A DNA stretch of 64,000 nucleotides, taken from positions 186,001 through 250,000 of the forward strand of contig NZ_JAQIYM010000004.1 of NCBI RefSeq assembly GCF_028823535.1, in the 5' to 3' direction. Below are positions 8,274 through 16,973 of the stretch, one piece after another. Each line of letters begins with the position of its first letter. Position 1 is the stretch's first letter. The position numbers and the translations under genes are program-made. This DNA comes from Pseudomonas serbica (lineage in GTDB: Bacteria > Pseudomonadota > Gammaproteobacteria > Pseudomonadales > Pseudomonadaceae). Under the pieces are notes generated by a model, which saw only the letters and a program-made list of their open reading frames with translations, did no database searches and was not told where the DNA came from.

Positions 8274-8287
8274 CTGACCTGCATCAA
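8274..8287 (-). promoter_or_regulatory. Second ANR-like box between two small genes
   Basis: On the minus strand it reads TTGATGCAGGTCAG, one base from the ANR/DNR pattern. It lies 49 bp upstream of the first box and 16 bp after the stop of the next minus-strand gene. It could be a second activator site for ccoM; it also overlaps a small hairpin (CTGCATCAATCGATGCAG), so the match may be coincidental. Confidence 0.4.
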
Positions 8288-8302
8288 TCGATGCAGGAGC
8301 AC

Positions 8303-8464
8303 TCAACGTTTTTTGGGCTTGTTCTTCGGCTTTTTCTTCGCCTTGCCCAACGGCATGGCCTGTTCGAATGCCTGGCGCACTTCGTTCAGGCGCTTGTCGT
8401 TAAGGTCATGGACACGCTTGGCGCGTTCGGCATTCAGGTCGATCAGCTTGTCATCTTGGCTCAT
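8303..8464 (-). CDS. Small basic conserved protein
   Basis: A 53-residue soluble protein starting MSQDDKLIDLNAERAKRVHD and ending in the Lys-rich tail GKAKKKPKNKPKKR. The first 40 residues form a predicted amphipathic helix, and the tail looks suited to nucleic acid or ribosome binding, which is inference only. No clear Shine-Dalgarno sequence is seen before the ATG. It lies between the 113-residue gene and ccoM on the same strand. I do not know a function. Confidence 0.68.
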   Translation of the reverse strand: MSQDDKLIDLNAERAKRVHDLNDKRLNEVRQAFEQAMPLGKAKKKPKNKPKKR

Positions 8465-8563
8465 GGCGTCAGTGCATCGCTTGAAAAGAAGTTCAATGGC
8501 CGCCTCGCGCGGCAGGGATGTGCCAATAATGCGGTCTGGCGACGGCGCTGACCAGCCACGGGC

Positions 8564-8905
8564 TCAAATCTCGATGTCGACCCACAAGCCCTGGCGAGGC
8601 TGGTCTTCCATCAACGGGGCCACCGGCACGGTGTTGTCGGCGTTGAGTTCGTCACCCGGGATCGCCAAGTGCGCTTGCGGGTCCTCGTCGGCTTCACGAC
8701 GGCGGCGTTGCTGCTCCTGCTTGCGTCGCTGTTCCTCGCGCAACAGCAGCGCGGCCTCTTCCGGATCGCGCTGTTGCAGGTCGATGGTGCTGTCGCTGGC
8801 GCTTTCCTGCATCGGCACGACGGGCGCGATATCCGGGCGCGGGCGGACCGGGTCGTGCTGGGAAGTGATCGGCACGGCACTCAAGGGGAGCATCGGTGGC
8901 AGCAT
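8564..8905 (-). CDS. Conserved hypothetical protein with a charged helical centre
   Basis: A 113-residue protein starting MLPPMLPLSAVPITSQHD, with a Pro-rich N-terminus, a coiled-coil-like charged segment (about residues 45-75, PEEAALLLREEQRRKQEQQ) and an acidic C-terminus ending GLWVDIEI. The ATG at 8905 follows AGGAG by ten bases. The frame runs upstream to 8989, but that part looks non-coding. No signal peptide is present. Homologues have at times been labelled aspartate-semialdehyde dehydrogenase in databases; nothing in this sequence supports that activity. Confidence 0.72.
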   Translation of the reverse strand: MLPPMLPLSAVPITSQHDPVRPRPDIAPVVPMQESASDSTIDLQQRDPEEAALLLREEQRRKQEQQRRRREADEDPQAHLAIPGDELNADNTVPVAPLMEDQPRQGLWVDIEI

Positions 8906-9074
8906 ATTTATCAGTCTCCTGTCTGCAGGCTGTCGGCCGCGGTGACGGCGACTTGAGCCATCGGTCGCAAACTGTGACCCGATTGGCACGGCGTGAAGTT
9001 TCGCAGCTACGATTTCTTCAGCCTGGGAAGATCATGAGTTCGCAGCCCAAGGCAGTTCCCACACAGGTAATCCT

Positions 9075-9103
9075 TTGGTCTGGAGACCTGATTCCGTTAA
9101 GAT
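9075..9103 (+). promoter_or_regulatory. Sigma-70-type promoter of rapA
   Basis: TTGGTC (9075-9080) and TAAGAT (9098-9103) are separated by exactly 17 bp, and the ATG of rapA follows 33 bp after the -10 box. Confidence 0.6.
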
Positions 9104-9135
9104 AGCCCGCTTTTTCAAGGTGGGAGTCAGGCAGC

Positions 9136-11982
9136 ATGGCGCAGCAGTATCAACCGGGGCAACGCTGGATCAGTGACAGCGAAGCGGAGCTGGGTTTGGG
9201 CACCGTTCTGGCACAGGACGGTCGCTTGTTGACCGTGCTCTACCCGGCCACTGGCGACACTCGCCAGTACGCGCTACGGAATGCGCCCCTCACCCGTGTG
9301 CGGTTTTCGCCGGGTGACACCATCACTCACTTCGAAGGCTGGAAACTGACCGTACGCGAAGTCGACGACGTCGATGGCCTGCTGGTCTATCACGGTCTCG
9401 ACGCGCAGAACGAAGTGGTCACCCTGCCGGAAACCCAACTGTCGAACTTCATCCAGTTCCGTCTCGCCAGCGACCGTCTGTTCGCCGGGCAGATCGACCC
9501 CCTGGCCTGGTTCGCCCTGCGTTACCACACCCTCGAACACACCAGCCGCCAGCTGCAGTCGTCGCTGTGGGGCCTGGGTGGCGTGCGTGCGCAACCGATC
9601 GCGCACCAACTGCACATCGCCCGCGAAGTGGCCGACCGTATTGCGCCACGGGTCCTGCTGGCCGACGAAGTGGGCCTGGGCAAAACCATCGAAGCCGGTC
9701 TGGTGATCCATCGCCAGCTGCTCTCGGGCCGCGCCAATCGCGTGCTGATCCTGGTGCCGGAAAACCTCCAGCACCAGTGGCTGGTGGAAATGCGCCGCCG
9801 CTTCAACCTGCAGGTCGCGCTGTTCGATGAAGAACGCTTCATCGAAAGCGATGCATCCAACCCGTTCGAAGACACCCAGCTCGCGCTGGTGGCGCTGGAG
9901 TGGCTGGTAGACGACGAGAAAGCCCAGGACGCGTTGTTCGCCGCCGGCTGGGACTTGCTGGTCGTCGACGAAGCCCACCACCTGGTGTGGCACGAAGACC
10001 AGGTCAGCCCGCAATACTCCCTGGTCGAGCAGCTTGCTGAAACCATCCCGGGCGTGCTGCTGTTGACCGCGACCCCGGAACAGCTGGGCCAGGACAGCCA
10101 CTTCGCGCGTCTGCGCCTGCTCGACCCGAATCGTTTCCATGACCTGGCGGCATTCCGCGCCGAGAGCGAAAACTATCGCCCGGTGGCCGAGGCCGTTCAG
10201 GAGCTGCTGGAAAAAGGTCGCCTGTCACCGAAAGCCCACGAAACCATTCATGGCTTCCTCGGTAACGAAGGCGAAGCCCTGCTGACCGCCGTCAACGATG
10301 GCGACACCGAAGCCAGCGCGCGCCTGGTGCGCGAGCTGCTGGACCGCCACGGCACCGGCCGCGTACTGTTCCGTAATACCCGGGCCGCGGTCCAGGGCTT
10401 CCCGGAGCGCAAGCTGCATCCTTACCCGCTGCCGTGCCCGGACGAATACCTCGAACTGCCGCTGGGCGATCACGCCGAGCTGTACCCGGAAGTCAGCTTC
10501 CAGGCCCAGCCGGACGCCAATGAAGAAGAGCGTTGGTGGAAATTCGACCCACGGGTCGAGTGGCTGATCGACCAGTTGAAAATGCTCAAGCGCACCAAGG
10601 TACTGGTGATCTGCGCCCACGCCGAAACCGCCATGGACCTGGAAGACGCCCTGCGCGTGCGTTCCGGCATCCCGGCCACGGTATTCCACGAGGGCATGAA
10701 CATCCTCGAGCGTGACCGCGCCGCCGCCTACTTCGCCGACGAAGAGTTTGGCGCGCAAGTGCTGATCTGCTCGGAAATCGGCAGTGAAGGTCGCAACTTC
10801 CAGTTCTCACACCACCTGGTGCTGTTCGACCTGCCGGCCCACCCGGACCTGCTGGAACAACGTATCGGTCGTCTGGACCGGATCGGCCAGAAGCACACCA
10901 TCGAACTGCACGTGCCGTACCTGGAAACCAGCCCGCAAGAGCGCCTGTTCCAGTGGTACCACGAAGCCCTGAACGCGTTCCTCAACACCTGCCCGACCGG
11001 CAACGCCCTGCAACATCAGTTCGGCCCGCGCCTGCTGCCGTTGCTCGAAGAAGCCGATGACGGTGACTGGCAAGCGCTGATCGACGAAGCCCGTACCGAG
11101 CGCGAGCGCCTGGAAGCCGAGCTGCACACCGGCCGCGACCGTTTGCTGGAGCTCAACTCCGGTGGCGCCGGCGAAGGTGAGGCGCTGGTCGAGGCCATCC
11201 TCGAGCAGGACGACCAGTTCGCCCTGCCGATCTACATGGAAACCCTGTTCGATGCATTCGGCATCGACAGCGAAGACCATTCGGAAAACGCCCTGATCCT
11301 CAAGCCGAGCGAAAAAATGCTCGACGCCAGCTTCCCGCTGGGCGACGACGAAGGCGTAACCATCACCTACGACCGCAACCAGGCGCTGTCTCGCGAAGAC
11401 ATGCAGTTCATTACCTGGGAACACCCGATGGTCCAGGGCGGCATGGACCTGGTGCTGTCCGGCTCCATGGGCAATACCGCCGTGGCGCTGATCAAGAACA
11501 AGGCGCTGAAACCCGGCACCGTGTTGCTGGAACTGCTCTACGTCAGTGAAGTGGTTGCCCCGCGCTCTCTGCAACTGGGCCGCTACCTGCCGCCGGCCGC
11601 CCTGCGCTGCCTGCTCGATGCCAATGGCAATGACCTGTCGGCCCGGGTGTCGTTCGAGACCTTGAACGATCAACTCGAAAGCGTGCCCCGCGCCAGCGCC
11701 AACAAGTTCATCCAGGCACAGCGCGATCAGCTGACGCCACGGATCAACGCCGGCGAAGACAAGATCTACCCACGTCACGCCGAACGCGTGGCAGAGGCGC
11801 AACGTCGCCTGGCTGCCGATACCGACGAAGAACTGGCACGCCTGACCGCGTTGCAAGCGGTCAACCCGACCGTACGTGACAGCGAACTGGTTGCCCTGCG
11901 CAAGCAGCGCGAACAAGGCCTGGCCATGCTCGACAAGGCGGCGCTGCGACTGGAAGCGATCCGGGTGTTGGTGGCGGGTTAA
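9136..11982 (+). CDS. rapA: RNA polymerase-associated ATPase RapA (HepA)
   Basis: SWI2/SNF2-family ATPase that binds core RNA polymerase and helps release stalled or post-termination enzyme so it can be reused. The N-terminal Tudor-like domains (about residues 1-110; [16 protein letters not shown]) precede the helicase core. Motif I is [14 protein letters not shown] (about 175-190), motif II is DEAHHL, motif III is LLTATPEQ and the C-terminal helicase lobe includes [14 protein letters not shown] and [11 protein letters not shown]. At 948 residues it matches the family length. The gene is single, with its own promoter and a terminator directly behind it. Confidence 0.96.
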   Translation: MAQQYQPGQRWISDSEAELGLGTVLAQDGRLLTVLYPATGDTRQYALRNAPLTRVRFSPGDTITHFEGWKLTVREVDDVDGLLVYHGLDAQNEVVTLPETQLSNFIQFRLASDRLFAGQIDPLAWFALRYHTLEHTSRQLQSSLWGLGGVRAQPIAHQLHIAREVADRIAPRVLLADEVGLGKTIEAGLVIHRQLLSGRANRVLILVPENLQHQWLVEMRRRFNLQVALFDEERFIESDASNPFEDTQLALVALEWLVDDEKAQDALFAAGWDLLVVDEAHHLVWHEDQVSPQYSLVEQLAETIPGVLLLTATPEQLGQDSHFARLRLLDPNRFHDLAAFRAESENYRPVAEAVQELLEKGRLSPKAHETIHGFLGNEGEALLTAVNDGDTEASARLVRELLDRHGTGRVLFRNTRAAVQGFPERKLHPYPLPCPDEYLELPLGDHAELYPEVSFQAQPDANEEERWWKFDPRVEWLIDQLKMLKRTKVLVICAHAETAMDLEDALRVRSGIPATVFHEGMNILERDRAAAYFADEEFGAQVLICSEIGSEGRNFQFSHHLVLFDLPAHPDLLEQRIGRLDRIGQKHTIELHVPYLETSPQERLFQWYHEALNAFLNTCPTGNALQHQFGPRLLPLLEEADDGDWQALIDEARTERERLEAELHTGRDRLLELNSGGAGEGEALVEAILEQDDQFALPIYMETLFDAFGIDSEDHSENALILKPSEKMLDASFPLGDDEGVTITYDRNQALSREDMQFITWEHPMVQGGMDLVLSGSMGNTAVALIKNKALKPGTVLLELLYVSEVVAPRSLQLGRYLPPAALRCLLDANGNDLSARVSFETLNDQLESVPRASANKFIQAQRDQLTPRINAGEDKIYPRHAERVAEAQRRLAADTDEELARLTALQAVNPTVRDSELVALRKQREQGLAMLDKAALRLEAIRVLVAG

Positions 11983-12010
11983 GTCCCCTGCTCCAGCGCT
12001 TCAACAAAGA

Positions 12011-12037
12011 GGCCCGCAGCGATGCGGGCCTTTTTTT
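12011..12037 (+). terminator. Terminator after rapA
   Basis: Perfect stem GGCCCGCA-GCGA-TGCGGGCC (12011-12030) followed by seven T. Confidence 0.88.
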
Positions 12038-12081
12038 ACCTGATTTTTGTGGCGATGCCGATGGCCTGCTGGCGATGGCTA

Positions 12082-13431
12082 TCAAGCAGTCGCCGCAACA
12101 CCTTCAGGTTCAACCCCCCCAACCAACCCATCCTTCATCCGCTTCGCATCGCGCACAAAACACCGCGACGCCAACACCAGGAACACCATGGTGAAGAACA
12201 GCGCCACCGGTATCAGGTACATCGCGTCATGCAGGCCGACTGCCTTGAAAGCTTCAGTCATCTGTTCGGCACCGGCCGCGAGCATGGCGGTGTGGGCAAA
12301 GTGATCGGACAACGCCCCAACCACCACCGGACCCAGACCACCCCCCAACAGGTACAGCCCGGCAAAAAACAATGCCATGGCGGTGGCTCGCAGGCGCGGC
12401 TCGACCACGTCCTGGATCGCCGTGTAGACGCAGGTATAGAAGTTATAGGCAAACAACCAGCCCAGGCTGAACACGGCCACGAACACGCCGATCTCGATCC
12501 GCCCCGAATGCAGCGCCCAGGCAGTACACAAGGTTGAGATGATCAGACTGAACGCAGCAAACAGCAGGCGACCGTTGGCCACCCGCTGATGGATCTTGTC
12601 CGCGACCCAGCCGCCCAGTGTCAGGCCGAACAACCCGGTCACGCCGACGATCACCCCGGTCGCCACCGCGGCTTCCTGCAACGGCATCAGGAAATAACGC
12701 TGCAGCATGGGCACCAGGAACGAGTTGCAGGCATAGGTGGCAAAGTTGAAACAGAGCCCCGCCATCACAAGCCACAGGAAGGTCGGCACCGCCAACACCC
12801 GGCGGATCGGCCGGTCGATCTTTTCCTGTGACACTTGCACGCTTTCCGCCGCACCGCGCTTAGGCTCCTTGATGAAGAACATGAAGATCGCCAGGATCAG
12901 CCCCGGCACGGCGGCAATGAAGAACGGCGCCCGCCAGCTGTCGAATGCCTTGACCATCGCGCCGATGGTGAAGAACGCCAACAATAGACCCAACGGCAAC
13001 CCGAGCATGAAGATGCCCATGGCCCGCGCCCGTCGATGCGCCGGAAACAGGTCGCCGATCAGCGAGTTGGCGGCCGGTGCATAACTGGCCTCACCGATAC
13101 CCACCCCCATGCGCACGATCAGGAAACTCCAGAAACTGCCCACCATTCCGTTGACCGCCGTCAGCCCGCTCCACACCGCCAGGCCCCAACCCATCAACTT
13201 GCTGCGCGAACCCGTATCGGCCATACGGCCCAACGGCAGACCGGCGATCGCGTAGACGATGGTGAATGCCGTACCGATGATCCCCAGCTGAAAGTCGCTG
13301 AGGTGCCACTCCATGCGGATCGGTTCGATGATGATGGCGGGAATCGTACGGTCGAAAAAGTTGAACAGGTTGGCCAGGAACAGCAGGAACAAAATGCGCC
13401 AGGCATTCGCCGCTTGGGTCGAGTTCTGCAT
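12082..13431 (-). CDS. MFS transporter, spinster-like
   Basis: A 449-residue inner-membrane transporter of the major facilitator superfamily. It starts MQNSTQAANAWRILFLLFLA, with an NLFNFFDRTIPAIIIEPI segment typical of the spinster-type/anion-cation symporter branch. The loop 2-3 signature is PLGRMADTGSRSKLMGWG, and helix 4 carries RMGVGIGEASYAPAANSLI. The frame continues upstream to 13506, but the ATG at 13431 gives the normal N-terminus. The substrate cannot be told from sequence. It stands alone between rapA (convergent) and the divergent signalling gene at 13713. Confidence 0.85.
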   Translation of the reverse strand: MQNSTQAANAWRILFLLFLANLFNFFDRTIPAIIIEPIRMEWHLSDFQLGIIGTAFTIVYAIAGLPLGRMADTGSRSKLMGWGLAVWSGLTAVNGMVGSFWSFLIVRMGVGIGEASYAPAANSLIGDLFPAHRRARAMGIFMLGLPLGLLLAFFTIGAMVKAFDSWRAPFFIAAVPGLILAIFMFFIKEPKRGAAESVQVSQEKIDRPIRRVLAVPTFLWLVMAGLCFNFATYACNSFLVPMLQRYFLMPLQEAAVATGVIVGVTGLFGLTLGGWVADKIHQRVANGRLLFAAFSLIISTLCTAWALHSGRIEIGVFVAVFSLGWLFAYNFYTCVYTAIQDVVEPRLRATAMALFFAGLYLLGGGLGPVVVGALSDHFAHTAMLAAGAEQMTEAFKAVGLHDAMYLIPVALFFTMVFLVLASRCFVRDAKRMKDGLVGGVEPEGVAATA

Positions 13432-13712
13432 GGGTCCATCTCTTTTTATTGTTATGGGGGCTTCACTGCCACCCGGAACCTGCAATCTAGTCAGGCCGAC
13501 CAGCACTGTCTGTAATTATTCGTAAAGCTGATACCCACCCATGGAAACAGACGGGGCCCAGGCAACATTTTATTTCCAAACGCACTAAGACTCATTCCAA
13601 AATCATTGGGAGACAATGTGCCACTATCCCTTGCGTTCAATGCACGCCTTCTATACTGCAAGGCATTCGCCAGCGTTGATTGCCGGCCAGGGAGACAAAC
13701 ACGGGGCATGCT

Positions 13713-15929
13713 ATGGAGTGGCTTGGTCTGCATTTCACTACACAGCTAGCAGAAAGCGGACAGGTCATACTCCAATGCGTACATGACCCTTTTCTGGTGC
13801 TGCTGGCTTTTCTGGTCGCTTGCGCCGGGTGCTTTGCCACACTGGATATGGCCGAACGGATTGCCCAGGCACAAAAACCGGCGTCACAACGTCTTTGGCG
13901 CTGGATCGGTGCCGGATGCCTGGCCAGCGGAATCTGGGCCATGCACTTCATTGGGATGTTGGCGTTCCAGGCGCCGATAGACGTGCATTACCACTTGCCG
14001 ATCACGCTCTTGTCGCTGTTGGTTGCACTGTGTGCGTCGTGGTTGGCGATGCACACCCTCAGCCTGCCAACCCTGAACTTGCGGCAATGCTGCAAGGCAT
14101 CGATCGTCATCGGCCTCGGCATAGCCACCATGCACTACGTGGGCATGGCCGCCATGCGTTCTCAAGCGACGGCTTATTACCAACCGGCGCTGTTCATTCT
14201 GTCGCTCCTGATCGCCTTTGCCGTCAGTCTGGCGGCACTACTGCTAGCGAGTTATCTGCGCACTGGTGCGGGTATTTTTCACCAGCTGCGCAAATGCGGC
14301 GCCAGCCTGTTGCTGGGTGCAGGCATCATCAGCCTGCATTTCACCGGCATGGCTGCCTTCGACCTGGTGCTGCCAACCGGCAGCCTGTTGACCCAGCCAA
14401 GTGAAAACAACCATCTGCAACTGGGCCTGACAATAGCCGTCATGACCCTGCTCATCATCGGCAGCTGCATCAGTGCAGCGCTGGCGGACAAGAAGCTGCA
14501 GCACAAGGACCGTGACCTGCTGCGGGTGAACTCGCTGCTCACCCAACTCGATCAAGCGCGCATGTCCCTGCAGCAAGTGGCGCACTACGACGCCCTGACC
14601 AACCTGGTCAACCGTCGCGGGTTCAACCAGCTTTTCGCTGAAAAGCTCCTGGAGCGCACTCACTCAGGCGGCATGCTCGCGGTGCTGTTCCTGGATATCG
14701 ACCATTTCAAGCGCATCAATGACAGCCTCGGCCACGATGCCGGCGATGAACTGCTCAAGGTGCTCGCCCGGCACATCAAGAGCTCGGTGCGCAGCCATGA
14801 AGATGTGGTGGCACGCTTTGGAGGCGACGAATTCTGCATCCTCATCGACCTGCATGACCGTGAAGAGGCGCGCCAGATGGCCCAGCGCATCATGCTGAAA
14901 ATGAAGGAACCCATCGAGCTGTCCGGACGGCGCATGGTCATGACCACCAGCATCGGCATCAGCGTGTTCCCCGAGGACGGCAAAACCTGTGAAGAACTGC
15001 TGAAAAACGCCGACCTGGCGCTGTATCAATCCAAGGACAGCGGCCGCAACGGCCTGAATTTCTTCAGTGCCAACCTCAAAGCACGCGCCATGCTGGAGCT
15101 GCAACTGGAGGAAGAACTGCGCCATGCGCTGCGCGAAGACACCGGGCTGATGCTCTATTACCAACCGATCTACGACCTCAAGACCGGCCAGGCCAGCAAG
15201 CTCGAAGCGTTGATCCGCTGGCAACACCCGGTCCACGGATTTCTCGCGCCGGACCGCTTCATTGGCATCGCCGAGGCCAATGGCCTGATCACCGAACTGG
15301 ACAATTGGGTGCTGCGCAAGGCCTGCCAGGACCTGGGTGAGCTGTCACGCCAGGGGTGTGCGAACCTGAAGATCTCCATCAATTGCTCTCCGCTGACCCT
15401 GGCGCGCGAAGAACTGAGCGACGAAATCTCACTCGCCTTGCGCAATGCCGGGGTCGAACCCCATCGCCTGGAACTGGAGGTCACCGAGAATGCGCTGATG
15501 GGCAACATTGCCGATACCCTGGTGTTGCTGCAGCAGATACGCGCCCTGGGCGTATCGCTGTCGATCGATGACTTCGGCACTGGCTATTCCTCCCTGGCTT
15601 ACCTCAAGCGCTTGCCGCTGAACACCTTGAAGATCGACCGGTCGTTCATCCAGGACATTCCAAAAGCCACCCAGGACATGGAAATCGTCCAGGCCATTAT
15701 CGTCATGGCCCACACCCTGCACCTGGACGTGGTCACCGAAGGCGTCGAAACGTTCGAGCAATACCAGTTTCTCGAACGCCACGGCTGCGACTTCGTCCAG
15801 GGTTACCTGCTCAGCCGCCCGGTACCGCTGGGCGAACTGCGGCCCGTGCTGAACGAAATCAACCAGCGCAAACATTCATGCACCGTCACGCACCTGAGTC
15901 TTGCTCACGGTACATCTGCACTAATGTAG
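13713..15929 (+). CDS. MHYT-GGDEF-EAL membrane protein for cyclic-di-GMP turnover
   Basis: A 738-residue sensor. An N-terminal MHYT domain (about residues 1-250) has seven hydrophobic helices and the motifs MHFIGM, MHYVGM and LHFTGM, thought to bind a metal and sense a diatomic gas. A GGDEF domain follows (intact ARFGGDEFCIL) and then an EAL domain (intact LEALIRW, ENALMGN, DDFGTGYSSL, KIDRSFI). Both enzymatic halves look active. The product-inhibition site RxxD before GGDEF reads SHED, so the Arg is missing. P. aeruginosa MucR has the same layout. The ATG at 13713 is chosen; a TTG at 13680 would add 11 residues. Its last 44 bp overlap the convergent gene 15886-16779. Confidence 0.9.
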   Translation: MEWLGLHFTTQLAESGQVILQCVHDPFLVLLAFLVACAGCFATLDMAERIAQAQKPASQRLWRWIGAGCLASGIWAMHFIGMLAFQAPIDVHYHLPITLLSLLVALCASWLAMHTLSLPTLNLRQCCKASIVIGLGIATMHYVGMAAMRSQATAYYQPALFILSLLIAFAVSLAALLLASYLRTGAGIFHQLRKCGASLLLGAGIISLHFTGMAAFDLVLPTGSLLTQPSENNHLQLGLTIAVMTLLIIGSCISAALADKKLQHKDRDLLRVNSLLTQLDQARMSLQQVAHYDALTNLVNRRGFNQLFAEKLLERTHSGGMLAVLFLDIDHFKRINDSLGHDAGDELLKVLARHIKSSVRSHEDVVARFGGDEFCILIDLHDREEARQMAQRIMLKMKEPIELSGRRMVMTTSIGISVFPEDGKTCEELLKNADLALYQSKDSGRNGLNFFSANLKARAMLELQLEEELRHALREDTGLMLYYQPIYDLKTGQASKLEALIRWQHPVHGFLAPDRFIGIAEANGLITELDNWVLRKACQDLGELSRQGCANLKISINCSPLTLAREELSDEISLALRNAGVEPHRLELEVTENALMGNIADTLVLLQQIRALGVSLSIDDFGTGYSSLAYLKRLPLNTLKIDRSFIQDIPKATQDMEIVQAIIVMAHTLHLDVVTEGVETFEQYQFLERHGCDFVQGYLLSRPVPLGELRPVLNEINQRKHSCTVTHLSLAHGTSALM

Positions 15930-16779
15930 ACGGGTCCTTTTCCAGGAAACCCTGGCTCCCATGCAGGCGCATCAATTGCGCGGCCAGGCCGCTGATCGGC
16001 GTCGCCGAACCTTGCTCGCGGGAAAACTTTACCGCGCCATCCAGATCCTTGAGCAAGGTCCGCACATGCCATTTGACCGGTTCGAAACGGCTCTCGGCCA
16101 TTTGCGGCGCGAGGAACTGCAAGGGTTTTGAATCGGCAAACCCACCGGCCAGTGCCTCGGCGATCAGGCTGGCATCGACACCGGAGCGCTCCGCCAAGGC
16201 CACCACTTCGGCGATGACCAGTGCATTGCAGGCAACGATCATCTGGTTGCAGGCCTTGGTCACCTGCCCTGCTCCCACCGCACCCATGTGTGTCACCCGC
16301 TGACCGAGGCTCAGCAAAACCGGTTTGACCCGTTCAAGGTCAGCCACGGTGCCGCCGACCATGATCGCCAGGCTTCCGGCCTCGGCACCCACCACTCCGC
16401 CGGACACTGGCGCGTCCAGCCAACCCATGCCGGTCTTGCCGAGTTCTGTCGCCATTTCCCGGGTCGCCGTGGGTTCCAGGCTGGACAAATCCACCAGCAA
16501 TTGTCCTTCTTTCGCCCCCTCGGCGATGCCCGACTTGCCGAAAACCACCTCACGGACCACCGAGGTATCCGCCAGGCACAACATCACCACCTCGGCGTGC
16601 CGACACAACTCGGCAGGTGTGGCGACCTGGCGTGCACCGGCCTCGACCAGCGGCGCACACTTGGCCGGATTACGGTTCCACACCGTCAGCGGGTAACCCG
16701 CGGCGAGCAAACGCTGGCACATCGGCAGGCCCATCAGGCCAATTCCGGCAAAACCCAGGGACGGTAGCGTTGACATCAT
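15886..16779 (-). CDS. NAD(P)-dependent beta-hydroxyacid dehydrogenase
   Basis: A 297-residue enzyme of the 3-hydroxyisobutyrate dehydrogenase / tartronate semialdehyde reductase family, oxidising beta-hydroxyacids or reducing their semialdehydes. The Rossmann motif is GFAGIGLMGLPMC near the N-terminus, the substrate-binding segment is DAPVSGGVVGAEAGSL, and the catalytic Lys lies in GAGQVTKACNQM. A perfect AAGGAGG ribosome site precedes two adjacent ATG codons (16779 and 16776). Which hydroxyacid it uses is not clear: no glyoxylate or valine pathway genes are beside it. The 3' end overlaps the GGDEF-EAL gene on the other strand by 44 bp. Confidence 0.85.
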   Translation of the reverse strand: MMSTLPSLGFAGIGLMGLPMCQRLLAAGYPLTVWNRNPAKCAPLVEAGARQVATPAELCRHAEVVMLCLADTSVVREVVFGKSGIAEGAKEGQLLVDLSSLEPTATREMATELGKTGMGWLDAPVSGGVVGAEAGSLAIMVGGTVADLERVKPVLLSLGQRVTHMGAVGAGQVTKACNQMIVACNALVIAEVVALAERSGVDASLIAEALAGGFADSKPLQFLAPQMAESRFEPVKWHVRTLLKDLDGAVKFSREQGSATPISGLAAQLMRLHGSQGFLEKDPSTLVQMYREQDSGA

Positions 16780-16973
16780 TTTGCCTCCTTTTGATTAAAG
16801 AACAGCGAATATTGGCCGATTCATCAGGACTCAGGAAAGGATTCCGCCGAGCGACGCACATGCTGATGCCCCGCTCGGGTCAAATACGCGCTGATAAAAG
16901 ACGCGAGATCTCATTCCGTGACGGTCGACGACAGTATGTTGCCCGACCGACCAGCCCAGGTAGATGGCGAACG

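Noticed and set aside
7951..8277. 108-codon plus-strand frame across the ccoM-like gene
   Set aside because: It is opposite a 38-residue gene with AGGAGA, a membrane helix and an ANR-type box, and encodes no recognisable protein.
8274..8291. Short perfect hairpin CTGCATCAATCGATGCAG as a terminator
   Set aside because: There is no T tract on either strand; the sequence is better treated as part of a possible ANR-like site.
13680..13712. Upstream TTG start for the MHYT-GGDEF-EAL gene
   Set aside because: The added residues are non-conserved in type and no good ribosome site precedes the TTG; the ATG at 13713 gives the normal short N-terminus before the first helix.
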